A stretch of 64,000 nt of DNA from Leuctra nigra. Lineage: Eukaryota; Arthropoda; Insecta; Plecoptera; Leuctridae. The stretch lies in the NCBI GenBank assembly GCA_934045905.1, contig OW203773.1:19703246-19767245 (forward strand). Direction: 5' to 3'. Positions 53,801 to 56,844 of this stretch are shown here, piece by piece. The notes below the pieces were generated by a model. It was not told the origin of the DNA. It saw nothing but the letters and a program-made list of their open reading frames with translations, and did no database searches. Numbering within the stretch: the stretch's first letter is position 1; the number at the start of each line of letters is the position of its first letter. Made by a program: the position numbers and the translations under genes.

Positions 53801-54008
53801 GGGATGAGAGGAGCGTGGTACTGGAGGAGGGGAGGAGCCAGCCGCTTGGTGAGGTCAATGTTCGGGGTCACGTAGGCGGGACCTCCCGGGGAGTCGAACG
53901 GTAGGATCCAGCGAGCTCGCGCCTCGTTCCGTTCGACCACCTCGTTGTCGTACAGAGGGTGGAGGGTGGCGAGATGGAGGTACTCGTCCAGGGTCTGTGC
54001 AAGGATGT
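17871..54008 (-). CDS. DNAI7: DNAI7/CASC1/CFAP94-like axonemal dynein factor, 8 exons, N-terminus not found
   Basis: Exons, 5' to 3' on the minus strand: 54008-53745, 53227-53066, 22151-22016, 21498-21384, 20798-20637, 19794-19699, 19341-19123, 18671-18570, 18008-17871 (the last ends in TAG). Counting the first, nine coding pieces join with matching phases. Family signatures in order: IPKELWEHI, ILSGVLYLDLLVQPPQP, LWFDPPIVAGWDEEKKLW, CNLPYQTWEMKP, AVVEFIIK, FAWSRWNLLSGY, DLYHLVQDHG and the C-terminal MLSRIKPLSFS. DNAI7 proteins act in cilia and flagella, linked to inner-arm dynein; in insects this means mainly sperm tails. The donor at 22016 (GTTGTG) is weak but is the only phase-2 choice and gives DKLPNNVLWF. 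Upstream exons must lie beyond 54008, perhaps beyond the lectin gene. Intron 2 is 30.9 kb and contains a TLR gene on the other strand. Confidence 0.85.
20060..20180 (-). repeat. Dispersed repeat, uninterrupted paralogue of the 2265 insertion site
   Basis: On the minus strand: AGTTGCGTCCGCAAGTGG, GTCAGTCCTCAACACCAC, ACCGTGTGCTAAAAATC, TTATGGACAGAATCCAGTAG. The same order occurs at 2213-2264 plus 2865-2905 (with the 600-bp insert) and at 52665-52775. Confidence 0.6.
20255..20604. mobile_element. hAT-type MITE with perfect 8-bp target duplication
   Basis: Ends CAGGGGTCGGCAACCT and AGGTTGCCGACCCCTG, flanked by GCATATTG at 20247-20254 and 20605-20612. 350 bp, no coding capacity. It carries two GCCC-GCAGGGC motifs. 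Inserted 24 bp beyond the splice donor of the DNAI7 exon 20798-20637. Confidence 0.92.
20799..21383. other. DNAI7 intron, no gene
   Basis: AT-rich; 21190-21290 is a fragment of the GTTTAACGTCGCACTG SINE family (GATGGACGGTGGGAAGGAGGCGG). Nothing else recognised. Confidence 0.4.
22152..22490 (-). repeat. Exon-edge tandem array, 3 units of 134 bp, in a DNAI7 exon
   Basis: The first about 60 bp of the exon at 22151-22016 plus about 70 bp of upstream intron recur at steps of 134 bp (exon-start bases at 22151, 22285 and 22419). Each unit carries CTGTTGCAG followed by TGAGCCTGCCCAAGCAG. The two outer units diverge from the exon after GTGGACTTCCACGT. 134 is not a multiple of three. Confidence 0.9.
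22548..23080. repeat. Fold-back repeat, copy 2 (next to the DNAI7 array)
   Basis: Similar throughout to 6832-7360. The centre folds: CCTAGGGTTATCACTTGG at about 22689 pairs with CCAAGTGATAACCCTAAG at about 22818. Non-coding. Confidence 0.65.
23180..23407 (-). CDS. Unrecognised 75-aa open frame
   Basis: MGTKVQGLCIQIQTATSILE, then FNLVHFNHDKLLRIIDDH. Composition is protein-like and not repetitive, but no family is recognised, no splice sites fit the DNAI7 phases, and there is no neighbouring exon. May be transposon debris. Confidence 0.2.
   Translation of the reverse strand: MGTKVQGLCIQIQTATSILERSTQFNLVHFNHDKLLRIIDDHSILICNRKSTSPQIYHDGILDQFDNNCVKVLDS
23984..24302. mobile_element. Tc1/mariner-type MITE, copy 2
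   Basis: AAGTTCATTCACG to CGTGAACGAACTT with TA on both sides (23982-23983, 24303-24304). It is inserted in a piece of the fold-back repeat family of 6832/22548. Related to 10511-10835 and 63048-63351. Confidence 0.8.
24303..25420. other. DNAI7 intron, repeat debris
   Basis: Contains CCCTGTGGGGCAAGGTGGAG (24392), a motif shared with 27106 and 27237, and at 24690-24790 a piece of the CGCTCGCTCA dispersed family. AT-rich elsewhere. No gene seen. Confidence 0.4.
25420..25457. repeat. CATA microsatellite
   Basis: About nine CATA/TATA tetranucleotides. Confidence 0.9.
25478..26110 (-). repeat. Dispersed CGCTCGCTCA family, copy b
   Basis: AGCGAGCGTCTCCTTTTGGC at the plus-strand left end, TTCGATCGAGCTGAAATTTT at 25588, and CACGTGCTCGCTCATCAACG at about 26055 on the right. 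Confidence 0.6.
26110..28264. other. DNAI7 intron, repeat debris with C-tracts
   Basis: Includes C-runs at 26904-26918 and 27250-27265, and two copies of AAAAAGCCCTGCGGGGC (27104, 27235). The stretch 27440-27680 is less AT-rich and ends in a consensus donor (GTAAGTGC) at about 27678, but no frame fits a neighbour. No gene is supported. Confidence 0.35.
28265..28715 (+). repeat. Dispersed CGCTCGCTCA family, copy c
   Basis: Begins AACGCGTTGAAGAGCGAGC and ends GTACCGTGGTGACGCTCGC, the same ends as the 51333-52390 copy, but shortened inside. Confidence 0.6.
28735..28975 (+). mobile_element. tRNA-derived SINE, GTTTAACGTCGCACTG family, longest copy
   Basis: Near the 5' end CCACGGTTTGATTCCCGC holds a box B-like GTTTGATTCC. 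The body runs through GCAGCGACCGCCTCTTCCC to CATCCGTCGCCATTAGCC and AGAACAGTGCGACGTTAAAC. Fragments of its 3' part are at 10378, 21190, 23468, 23785 and 55325. A promoter box A is not clear. Confidence 0.55.
29132..29280 (-). mobile_element. SINE fragment: shared body and tail, head lost
   Basis: GGTACCGGCATGTAGCCTAC, GAAAGATACCAAGGGGACCA and AACGTCCCTTCCGAAGGACG match the 40493 and 45450 copies. Truncated within the body at about 29280. Confidence 0.75.
29281..30177. other. DNAI7 intron, no gene
   Basis: Holds a fragment of the 6832/22548 fold-back repeat (29395-29520), a GCCCTGCAGGGC motif at 29568, and G- and C-runs (29623-29635, 29837-29850). Confidence 0.4.
30178..31535. mobile_element. 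Element with long (about 300 bp) inverted ends; source of the lectin satellite
   Basis: The left end GTGGTACCACGTGACTAATC and the right end (minus strand) AGTGATACCACGTGACTAAA begin arms that share GAAATTGGCCAAAC, ACAACCCACTTGACC, ATTTTGGTCCCG, TTTGACGAAATATTGCTG, and CTGGCCACAGGCA at the inner edge. The interior (about 30490-31215) is AT-rich. A third arm-like copy spans the lectin intron at 57049-62035. Confidence 0.65.
31655..32090 (+). repeat. Dispersed CGCTCGCTCA family, diverged copy d
   Basis: TATAACGCGTTGATAATCAAGC start, and AAATTTCAGCTCGATCGGAG at about 31974. The distal end is lost. Confidence 0.45.
33107..34468 (+). CDS. LINE ORF1: PHD-like finger plus CCHC knuckles
   Basis: A 453-aa protein. 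An acidic, Lys-rich N-terminus is followed at about residues 83-135 by a PHD-type finger (YCGKCKGIVQTDFVNCDGC, CGLCFHKKCSKL, WVCDDC). A middle region carries SYADIIYHKPYTKHILIKPK and a compact fold with RHPRMKVLGINEEDEDNE. Near the C-terminus are the knuckles CFKCAQYGHYSKVC, CSYCAKEGHESFEC and CVNC. PHD plus knuckle ORF1 proteins occur in the CR1/Jockey group and bind the element RNA. The first ATG is used here; MAPKRSKCGK seven codons later is an equally good start. It ends with TAG at 34466-34468, followed by CAA TCA. Confidence 0.85.
   Translation: MVCLTSFMAPKRSKCGKNIMLEERNKASGSQNDQNVSSDHNVVITDNDEGNLDSEDELAIDEDCNVDSQSVKKQQKMKKRDKYCGKCKGIVQTDFVNCDGCCGLCFHKKCSKLSDVDFKAIGRNKNVLWVCDDCIDSVKVKLSVGSSLDLIEELREIRGDVAGIKREMTKLRNGGLEVKSNESPTCAPSKVSYADIIYHKPYTKHILIKPKVSGQVSATTKQVIKEKIDPVEMAIGLSGVKLARDGGVLLSCDDEESFEKCRGGLEKEMGEEYSVTLPKGRHPRMKVLGINEEDEDNETLERALMVQNGFSEESGHIKVVYKKVTESKRIVILVIEVSSKIREHLMKQERIRVGWNILSVIDYIYIPKCFKCAQYGHYSKVCKNTLVCSYCAKEGHESFECREETHSCVNCLLANDRYGTRLNASHAVGSKDCECLNRLIRNRRSKICYEGER
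34466..34474 (+). promoter_or_regulatory. Candidate stop-codon readthrough signal TAG CAA TCA
   Basis: The ORF1 stop is followed by CAA TCA, which fits the UAG-CAR-YYA context known to promote readthrough. ORF2 continues in the same frame. Confidence 0.6.
34499..37345 (+). CDS. LINE ORF2: APE endonuclease and reverse transcriptase
   Basis: 948 aa, intact. The endonuclease domain fills about residues 1-225: MYLNVQGL, LCLSETHI (Glu), VVLVGDFNIN (Asp/Asn), SIIDLVITNS and ISDHQI (catalytic His). The reverse transcriptase has EFRPINMLPTYEKVLE, HQNQSGFRNNHSCETTLQL, motif A VFLDFRRAFE (about 575), motif B GVPQGSVLGPLLFILYIN (about 633), motif C LFADDT (about 664), and FKYLGVILDE. These proteins nick target DNA and copy the LINE RNA at the nick. 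Its frame is continuous with ORF1: 33 nt, exactly 11 codons including the TAG, separate the stop from this ATG. Confidence 0.92.
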   Translation: MYLNVQGLTGNMDKVHNWVVREKPLVLCLSETHITQNIGEGEICINGYTIESCDSKSRHTGGVLMYIRNEIPYSVIDNYVLSKNVWLLSVKIGDTVITVLYHSPNSSHREFLDYLTDWVDQILADNRNMKVVLVGDFNINVEQVSTYSARIKSIIEYGGMRQIIRQPTRVTKDSKSIIDLVITNSKMISAKVRSRPNISDHQIIEILIEREAGLNCEELLMTERLIRRRITKQDFTIINDHLFEMDGKCEEVDINTVADCFVSNIVLSVDRVAPKRVVKINNHLRPKPWFTDQVRLFQKLRDDSYVKAQLDNSDGNWTAYKNNRNQFVSILRKEKRSYFENKLDIVCNDSRELWKTLKKVTNEIKVVNKQTGTITFPTSVLGNEENIATKFNNYFIDSIKSIASSIKAPNSAVLDITSVSDESELKCFKTIDIWMLKKIVFKLTNKSGTKEGITTEILKNTFSSCGHALLNVINMSLTQGVVPLKWLRAEVIPIPKVGKAKVPDEFRPINMLPTYEKVLEKVVYSQLLQYLTERNVLHQNQSGFRNNHSCETTLQLVLENWLNELDNNRVVVAVFLDFRRAFETIDRTLLLEKLWKYGVRGVAHQWFKSYLSNRNQITFYDNEISSERINNLGVPQGSVLGPLLFILYINDIFSVSSSVSINLFADDTLISYSGINLNDINEQINLVLSKILDWLRGNKLKLNPTKSKCMYFTSSNIVKERMLRSQHNIPLIVIDEETIEVVKEFKYLGVILDEHLKMMKNIEYLSKKISKKIGFLSRVKRYLSPCVTLKIYQAIILPHIDYCSTLMWGIDNLALNKLQKLQNRALKLVLNCDRFTATKTILDSLNMMSIKQRISLNVLVFIHKVVKGLMPGYLLEYMNDVVHSVLYNTRSSNNISISRKNKSRTQKSVFYSGIQLYNRLGRNVKEEENIEMFKMLCTSFVYNEFPVL
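37461..38074. other. AT-rich DNA upstream of the first TLR exon seen
   Basis: Two stretches mentioning ATCTCTT(A/T)AATCCCGTAACAC (about 37718, 37893) are a weak direct repeat. A signal-peptide exon ending in phase 1, needed by the TLR exon at 38075, was not found here. Confidence 0.4.
38075..48593 (+). CDS. Toll-like receptor with LRR ectodomain and TIR domain, signal exon missing
   Basis: Exons 38075-38284, 42005-42207, 43096-43237, 44431-44592, 46212-46455 and 46613-48593; all phases agree, giving about 980 residues. The first visible exon ends in a Cys cluster continued across the splice (GCSHCLSTQVYSCYG), like an LRR N-cap. Then follow many leucine-rich repeats (LTALYLDHNKI, LEMLSLSGNPL, LRVLNLTDNNIKFL, LRHLNLNRNRI), one C-terminal Cys cap (NPYLCDA ... 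CFCSQD ... CEMKG), a transmembrane segment (AMYVAITFLITLAVGLASFY) and a TIR domain (FVYDTFISYSD, box 2 HERDFQVG, FVKSQWCQFEL, TKTYLLWP, box 3 VFWKRLRKAV). A single Cys cap next to the membrane suggests the Toll-9/vertebrate-like class. It probably acts in innate immune signalling through TIR adaptors. The signal-peptide exon lies upstream and is unidentified. Confidence 0.9.
38437..38900. mobile_element. MITE with TATGTCGTTTTCGGC ends
   Basis: The left end TATGTCGTTTTCGGCTGGCC and the right end complement are about 40 bp inverted repeats (TGGCCGCACTGG(G/A)GTTGCACTGAG). The interior repeats GTCGAATACGA and CAGTGC motifs. In TLR intron 1. Confidence 0.7.
38945..40188 (+). pseudogene. 5'-truncated LINE, reverse transcriptase with frameshifts
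   Basis: Starts within the RT domain (LLTSYLTDRRQVVIV), keeps motif B GVPQGSVLGPLLFVLFVND and motif C MLYADDLKLY, then loses frame near 39445 and again before 39663. The C-terminal part is readable at 39663-39980. It ends in a (TAAA)n tail at about 40166-40186. Inserted in TLR intron 1, same strand. It is not the same family as the 32885 LINE, although motif B DNA is very alike. Confidence 0.85.
40493..40811 (-). mobile_element. SINE with 5S rRNA-like head, full body and tail
   Basis: From 40811 on the minus strand: CCCAACGGCTGGTGTATTGG, TACCTCGGTTCTCGTTAGAT, GTTAAGCAACATTGAGCGCG, CAGCGATTGGATGGGTGACC (5S-like control region), then the shared body (AGAGAGACTGGGGTGTTTGG, CATCAGTCTCTCGACGGCGC, GTCCTTCGGATGG) and tail (GGTATCTTTCATAGGAGTAG, CTACATGCCGGTACCGGG). 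Confidence 0.85.
41715..41990 (-). pseudogene. LINE ORF2 C-terminal fragment
   Basis: On the minus strand the frame through 41990-41872 reads GGKRKAGTPRTKWMSAKEMV, the conserved C-terminal motif of many LINE ORF2 proteins, followed by basic/acidic text to about 41720. It abuts the TLR exon at 42005. Confidence 0.55.
42310..42679. mobile_element. Fold-back MITE with about 120-bp inverted ends
   Basis: CAAAGTTTATTTTCTAATTA at the left and the complement of CAAAGTGTATTTTCTAATTA at the right. The arms continue through AATTTTAAAAAATCAGATAG and GACTAAATAATGCC. A small internal palindrome CTAGGATTATAAC sits in the centre. TLR intron 2. A diverged relative is at 62560-62750. Confidence 0.75.
43488..44070. 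repeat. Direct duplication of about 280 bp in TLR intron 3
   Basis: Two copies (about 43505-43775 and 43850-44070) share GATTTTAACAAAA(T/C)AC, GAAAACAATA(A/C)CAACG and AAAGACATAAAATTGAAAAC. Inverted GGTGGCTGGATCGATCGA (43790) and TCGATCGATCCAGCCACC (44181) flank the second copy. Confidence 0.6.
44593..45440. other. TLR intron, no gene
   Basis: 44820-45130 is richer in G with GTG-type low complexity (GCTGGTGGTGGTGTGGTGCA). No exon seen. Confidence 0.35.
45450..45880 (-). mobile_element. SINE with tRNA-like head joined to the same body
   Basis: From 45872 on the minus strand: CCGGGTAGCTCAGTTGGTAG (box A TAGCTCAGTTGG), then CCCCGAGTCCGAGCCCCGG (box B with one mismatch), a linker GACTCCATGGAAGTTTTCCA, and then the body and tail of the 5S-headed SINEs (CAGAGAGACTGGGGTGTTTG, ATCAGTCTCTCGACGGCGCG, GGTATCTTTCGACAGGCGTA). 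Confidence 0.8.
46075..46230 (+). repeat. Duplicated acceptor and exon start of TLR exon 46212
   Basis: CTTGTCCTGTAGACGTGCT then CTCCCGTGCGAGA, and ACACTCTGGAGTACCTGGAC through CAGGAACCAGGTCGCTG, occur at 46084-46170 and again at 46200-46290. Only the second copy is in frame; the first has an insertion after the acceptor. Confidence 0.85.
48511..49595 (+). repeat. Tandem array of 12 units of 91 bp made from the TLR stop region
   Basis: The last 25 codons of the TLR (from EAKRVFWKRL), its TGA and about 15 bp of flank repeat every 91 bp. Each unit contains CCAAGAGGGTGTTCTGGAAG and GTGTCCACGGCGTGA. Because 91 is one more than a multiple of three, all three frames rotate through the unit. Confidence 0.95.
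49841..50359 (+). CDS. Unrecognised 172-aa ORF with a Cys/His cluster
   Basis: An open frame with FCDTCGEL, HICNCGMSHC and a central helix-like stretch, then a Lys-rich C-terminal half of less protein-like composition. AATAAA at 50826-50831 could end the transcript. A partial, broken copy at 5435-5540 argues for a retrocopy or transposon-borne gene. In DNAI7 intron 2, opposite strand, downstream of TLR. Function unknown. Confidence 0.35.
   Translation: MYQFYLEFILFVSMSEPLRKSSNVHFCDTCGELKTTIHPSPNHICNCGMSHCVREYLNITAFQMAIDSLITSIQKCAKQNREMDIGPSTSEVQKCHRHSSLVLRNDKKKNDVEIQIIHFVIFHVIHKKRLLFSKNNVKVVFRNQQCYKLLFYVKVLKGMLWISWYKLRDCYV
50360..51332. other. AT-rich intron, no gene
   Basis: Includes the possible polyadenylation signal at 50826. 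A small ORF at 50320-50580 has no recognisable domain. Confidence 0.35.
51333..52390 (+). repeat. Dispersed CGCTCGCTCA family, longest copy
   Basis: From AACGCGTTGATGAGCGAGCA to GGTGACGCTCGCTACGCTCG. It has several internal paragraphs of the type AAAATTGGCAAAAATACC, TTAGTTGGTCGGTCAATCGG and TCACAGGA. It contains the perfect hairpin at 51632-51769. Confidence 0.65.
51632..51769. repeat. Perfect inverted repeat, 54-bp arms, 30-bp loop
   Basis: Left arm 51632-51685 begins GCTTTGGAATAGTATGTCGA; right arm 51716-51769 is its exact reverse complement (54 of 54). The loop is 51686-51715. Confidence 0.95.
52660..52780 (+). repeat. Dispersed repeat, second uninterrupted paralogue of the 2265 site
   Basis: CACTGCAGAAGTTGCGTCCG, GTCAGTCCTCAACACCACA, then TTATGGACGGAATCCAGTAG and ACTCTGGACA. 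Confidence 0.6.
53228..53744. other. DNAI7 intron 1, no gene
   Basis: Short AT-rich intron between the exons 53745 and 53227; nothing recognised. Confidence 0.4.
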
Positions 54009-54980
54009 CTGTGGGAGAGGAGGTGGTTAGGATAACGTCGTACAGAGGGTGGAGGGTGGCGAGGTGCTGGTACTCGTCCAGGGTCTGGGCGAGGATGTCT
54101 GTGGGAGAGGAGGTGGTTAGGATCACGTCGTACAGAGGGTGGAGGGTGGCGAGGTGCTGGTACTCGTCCAGGGTCTGGGCGAGAATGTATGTGGGAGAGG
54201 AGGTGGTTAGGATCACGTCGTACAGAGGGTGGAGGGTGGCGAGGTGCTGGTACTCGTCCAGGGTCTGGGCGAGGATGTCTGTGGGAGAGGAGGTGGTAAG
54301 GATCACGTTGTACAGAGGGTGGAGGGTGGCGAGGTGCTGGTACTCGTCCAGGGTCTGTGCAAGGATGTCTGTGGGAGAGGAGGTGGTTAGGATCACGTCG
54401 TACAGAGGGTGGAGGGTGGCGAGGTGCTGGTACTCGTCCAGGGTCTGGGCGAGGATGTCTGTGGGAGAGGAGGTGGTTAGGATCACGTTGTACAGAGGGT
54501 GGAGGGTGGCGAGGTGCTGGTACTCGTCCAGGGTCTGGGCGAGGATGTCTGTGGGAGAGGAGGTGGTTAGGATCACGTCGTACAAAGGGTGGAGGGTGGC
54601 GAGGTGCTGGTACTCGTCCAGGGTCTGGGCGAGGATGTCTGTGGGAGAGGAGGTGGTTAGGATCACGTCGTACAGAGGGTGGAGGGTGGCGTGGTGCTGG
54701 TACTCGTCCAGGGTCTCGGCGAGGATGTCCGTGGGAGAGGAGGTGGTTAGGATCACGTCGTACAGAGGGTGGAGGGTAGCGTGATGGAGGTACTCGTCCA
54801 GAGTCTGTTGAAGAGGAGATGGTTAGGATCACGTTGTACAGAGGGTAGAGGGTGGCGAGGTGCTGGTACTCGTCCAGGGTCTGGGCGAGGAGGTGGTTAG
54901 GTTCACGTTGTACAGAGGGTGGAGGGTGAGATGCTGATACTAGTCGAGGATGTATTTAGAGAGGAAGGAGGTGGTTATAA
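54009..54980 (-). repeat. Exon-edge tandem array, 90-bp units, in the first visible DNAI7 exon
   Basis: Nine regular units of exactly 90 bp plus about three degenerate ones. On the coding strand each reads CCTCCTCTCCCACAG then ACATCCT, CCAGACCCTGGACGAGTACC and CACCCTCTGTACGAC. The CAG acceptor is intact in 7 of 9 units (lost near 54188 and 54728). Each unit is 30 codons without a stop in the exon frame (LAQTLDEYQHLATLHPLYD plus a linker from the intron end). Confidence 0.92.
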
Positions 54981-55324
54981 TGACGTTGTAGAGAGGGTGG
55001 AGGATTGAGAGATGATATCTATAAATACTGCCACTATACGTGGACTTGAATTAAATAAAGAGAATGAGCATTCAATAAAACACACAATTTTACTCGTGTT
55101 CAATTCAATTCAGCTTTATTTGACAAACAATTAGTACAAAATCAAATAGATATTAAAATAATTTAAATGTTCAACATTCTTTGTTAGTTCCATTATTACA
55201 CATATTTTACGGTTCGTAGCAATTATTCCATGTGTTTACGCTCTGGGCAGCTAAAGTTAATCCATATGGCCGAGAATCCGATTCGGGCGAATCCTGATTG
55301 TTATAGAATAGCTCCAATGCAGCC

Positions 55325-55382
55325 AGGGGAATCATACATCCGTCGCCATTAGCCAAGTTGCAGAACAGTGCGACGTTAAATT
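55325..55382 (+). mobile_element. SINE fragment, GTTTAACGTCGCACTG family
   Basis: CATCCGTCGCCATTAGCC and CAGAACAGTGCGACGTTAAA, as at 28935-28970. Confidence 0.5.
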
Positions 55383-55542
55383 TAAAATAATAATAATTTT
55401 CTATCCAATGATACCAAACTAGAAAATTTCCATACACAAATTTGGAGCATGTAAATAATCATAAATATTACGATCATATTCCGCTTTAAAAGCTCAAAAT
55501 CTTGAATTTATTGTCAACAATAAGCTTGTTTGATTTCCTTAG

Positions 55543-55662
55543 GCTGCATTTCACCAAGATTCCAAACCCGGGTTAGAGGCGGTAAACCTGGTTTAGAGGC
55601 TCCTAAACCAGGTTTACCGCCTCTAAACCGGGTTTGGAATCTTGGTGAAACTCAGCCTTAGT
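55543..55662. mobile_element. Palindromic MITE, about 58-bp arms, almost no loop
   Basis: TTCACCAAGATTCCAAACCC, GAGGCGGTAAACCTGGTTTA and then the complement. The arms differ at only a few positions. Ends TTAGGCTG / CAGCCTTA. Confidence 0.8.
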
Positions 55663-55954
55663 ATTGTAGTTTGCAATACCAGTTTATTAAAATAGCTAGT
55701 AGTAAAATAGTTTGCAATATTTGCCAACTCGGCTGTAATATATTGTGCTTTACTTAATAATAAGGAAAAGTGTTGTTAAAACGAAAAGTACACAAGGAAA
55801 TTGTAATCTGGTTCAAGGAGTATTTGTCTATTTTTATTTAGCTATCAAGCTATCACATAGGTAGAAGAACAAAACAAGTCAAGCTTACAAAGAGTAGTAC
55901 GCACTTGATGACTGATTTAGTTCGCTATCAGGTTATTCAAACACAAAGCTGTGG

Positions 55955-55989
55955 TATAAAATGTACGATCTGCGAACATTGGGATCAGT
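55955..55989 (+). promoter_or_regulatory. Lectin core promoter: TATA box and initiator
   Basis: TATAAAA at 55955-55961 and an arthropod initiator TCAGT at 55985-55989, placing the start at about A55987, 32 bp from the TATA box. A non-coding exon follows to the donor at 56040 (GTAAGTT). Confidence 0.65.
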
Positions 55990-56039
55990 GCAGAGTTGCA
56001 GACGCAGTGCAACTTTATTCGGAAGATCCCTACCTGTGT
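55987..56039 (+). other. Lectin 5' UTR exon (predicted)
   Basis: From the predicted start to TGTGTG/GTAAGTT. The next exon begins after TTCTGTTTAG at 56843, one base before the ATG. Confidence 0.5.
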
Positions 56040-56844
56040 GTAAGTTGATGATTTACTTTGAATTATTATAATTGCTTATTTATTTATTAACTTTGAATTA
56101 TTCTGACTGACTATTATTTTGAAAGTATAAGTATATTGACATCTCGCATATTCTCAAATAGACATTGTATTAAAATCGAAATGTTGAAATTCTTACAAAT
56201 TTTCAGATTTTCAGTTTTTCTTTTTAAAGTTGCTTGTCCTCTTTTTAGAAATTAGACCGAGAGTACCTACAAATTAACAAAAAATGTATAAGCATGTTAA
56301 TTTATAATATTATGTTATTGCACACGTTAAAATTTACGACGCCGTAAAAAGAAACGGAAATAATAATTCTAAATTATTTGGATATTGTACTTTAAATCTT
56401 TAAATCGGCCGCAAAAAAAGTACATGCGCATTCATCAAGGGGCTTAAACTGGGGGGGGGGGGGGACTTCATCCCTCAAATTCCACAGAGTTTCTTAGAAT
56501 GTAAACAATTTAAATTGATTATGGGCTCTAAAATGCACAAACTGAGGCAAACAACCATCCTATTGTTGCCCCAAAGAGCGATTTTTTAGAATTTAAACAA
56601 GATATACGATAAACTTAATTTTGCATGTTGAATAGGGACTGCTTTAGTTGGAGGGGGAATCAATCCCCCCTCCCTTCCTACGCGCCTGACAACAAACATA
56701 ATAATTCGAGCTGTGTGATGTCGATGCATAATCGATTAAGACAAAGTTTGGTTGTTATGTCATCAACATAAATGCAAGAATTAGCCGTTCTTCCCTTCCA
56801 ACTAACGAATACCTCGCAAGCAATTGTTTTGAATTCTGTTTAGA

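Noticed and set aside
53855..54832. 325-aa minus-strand and 279-aa plus-strand ORFs
   Set aside because: Other-frame readings of the stop-free 90-bp DNAI7 array; only the frame continuous with the exon at 53745 has family support.
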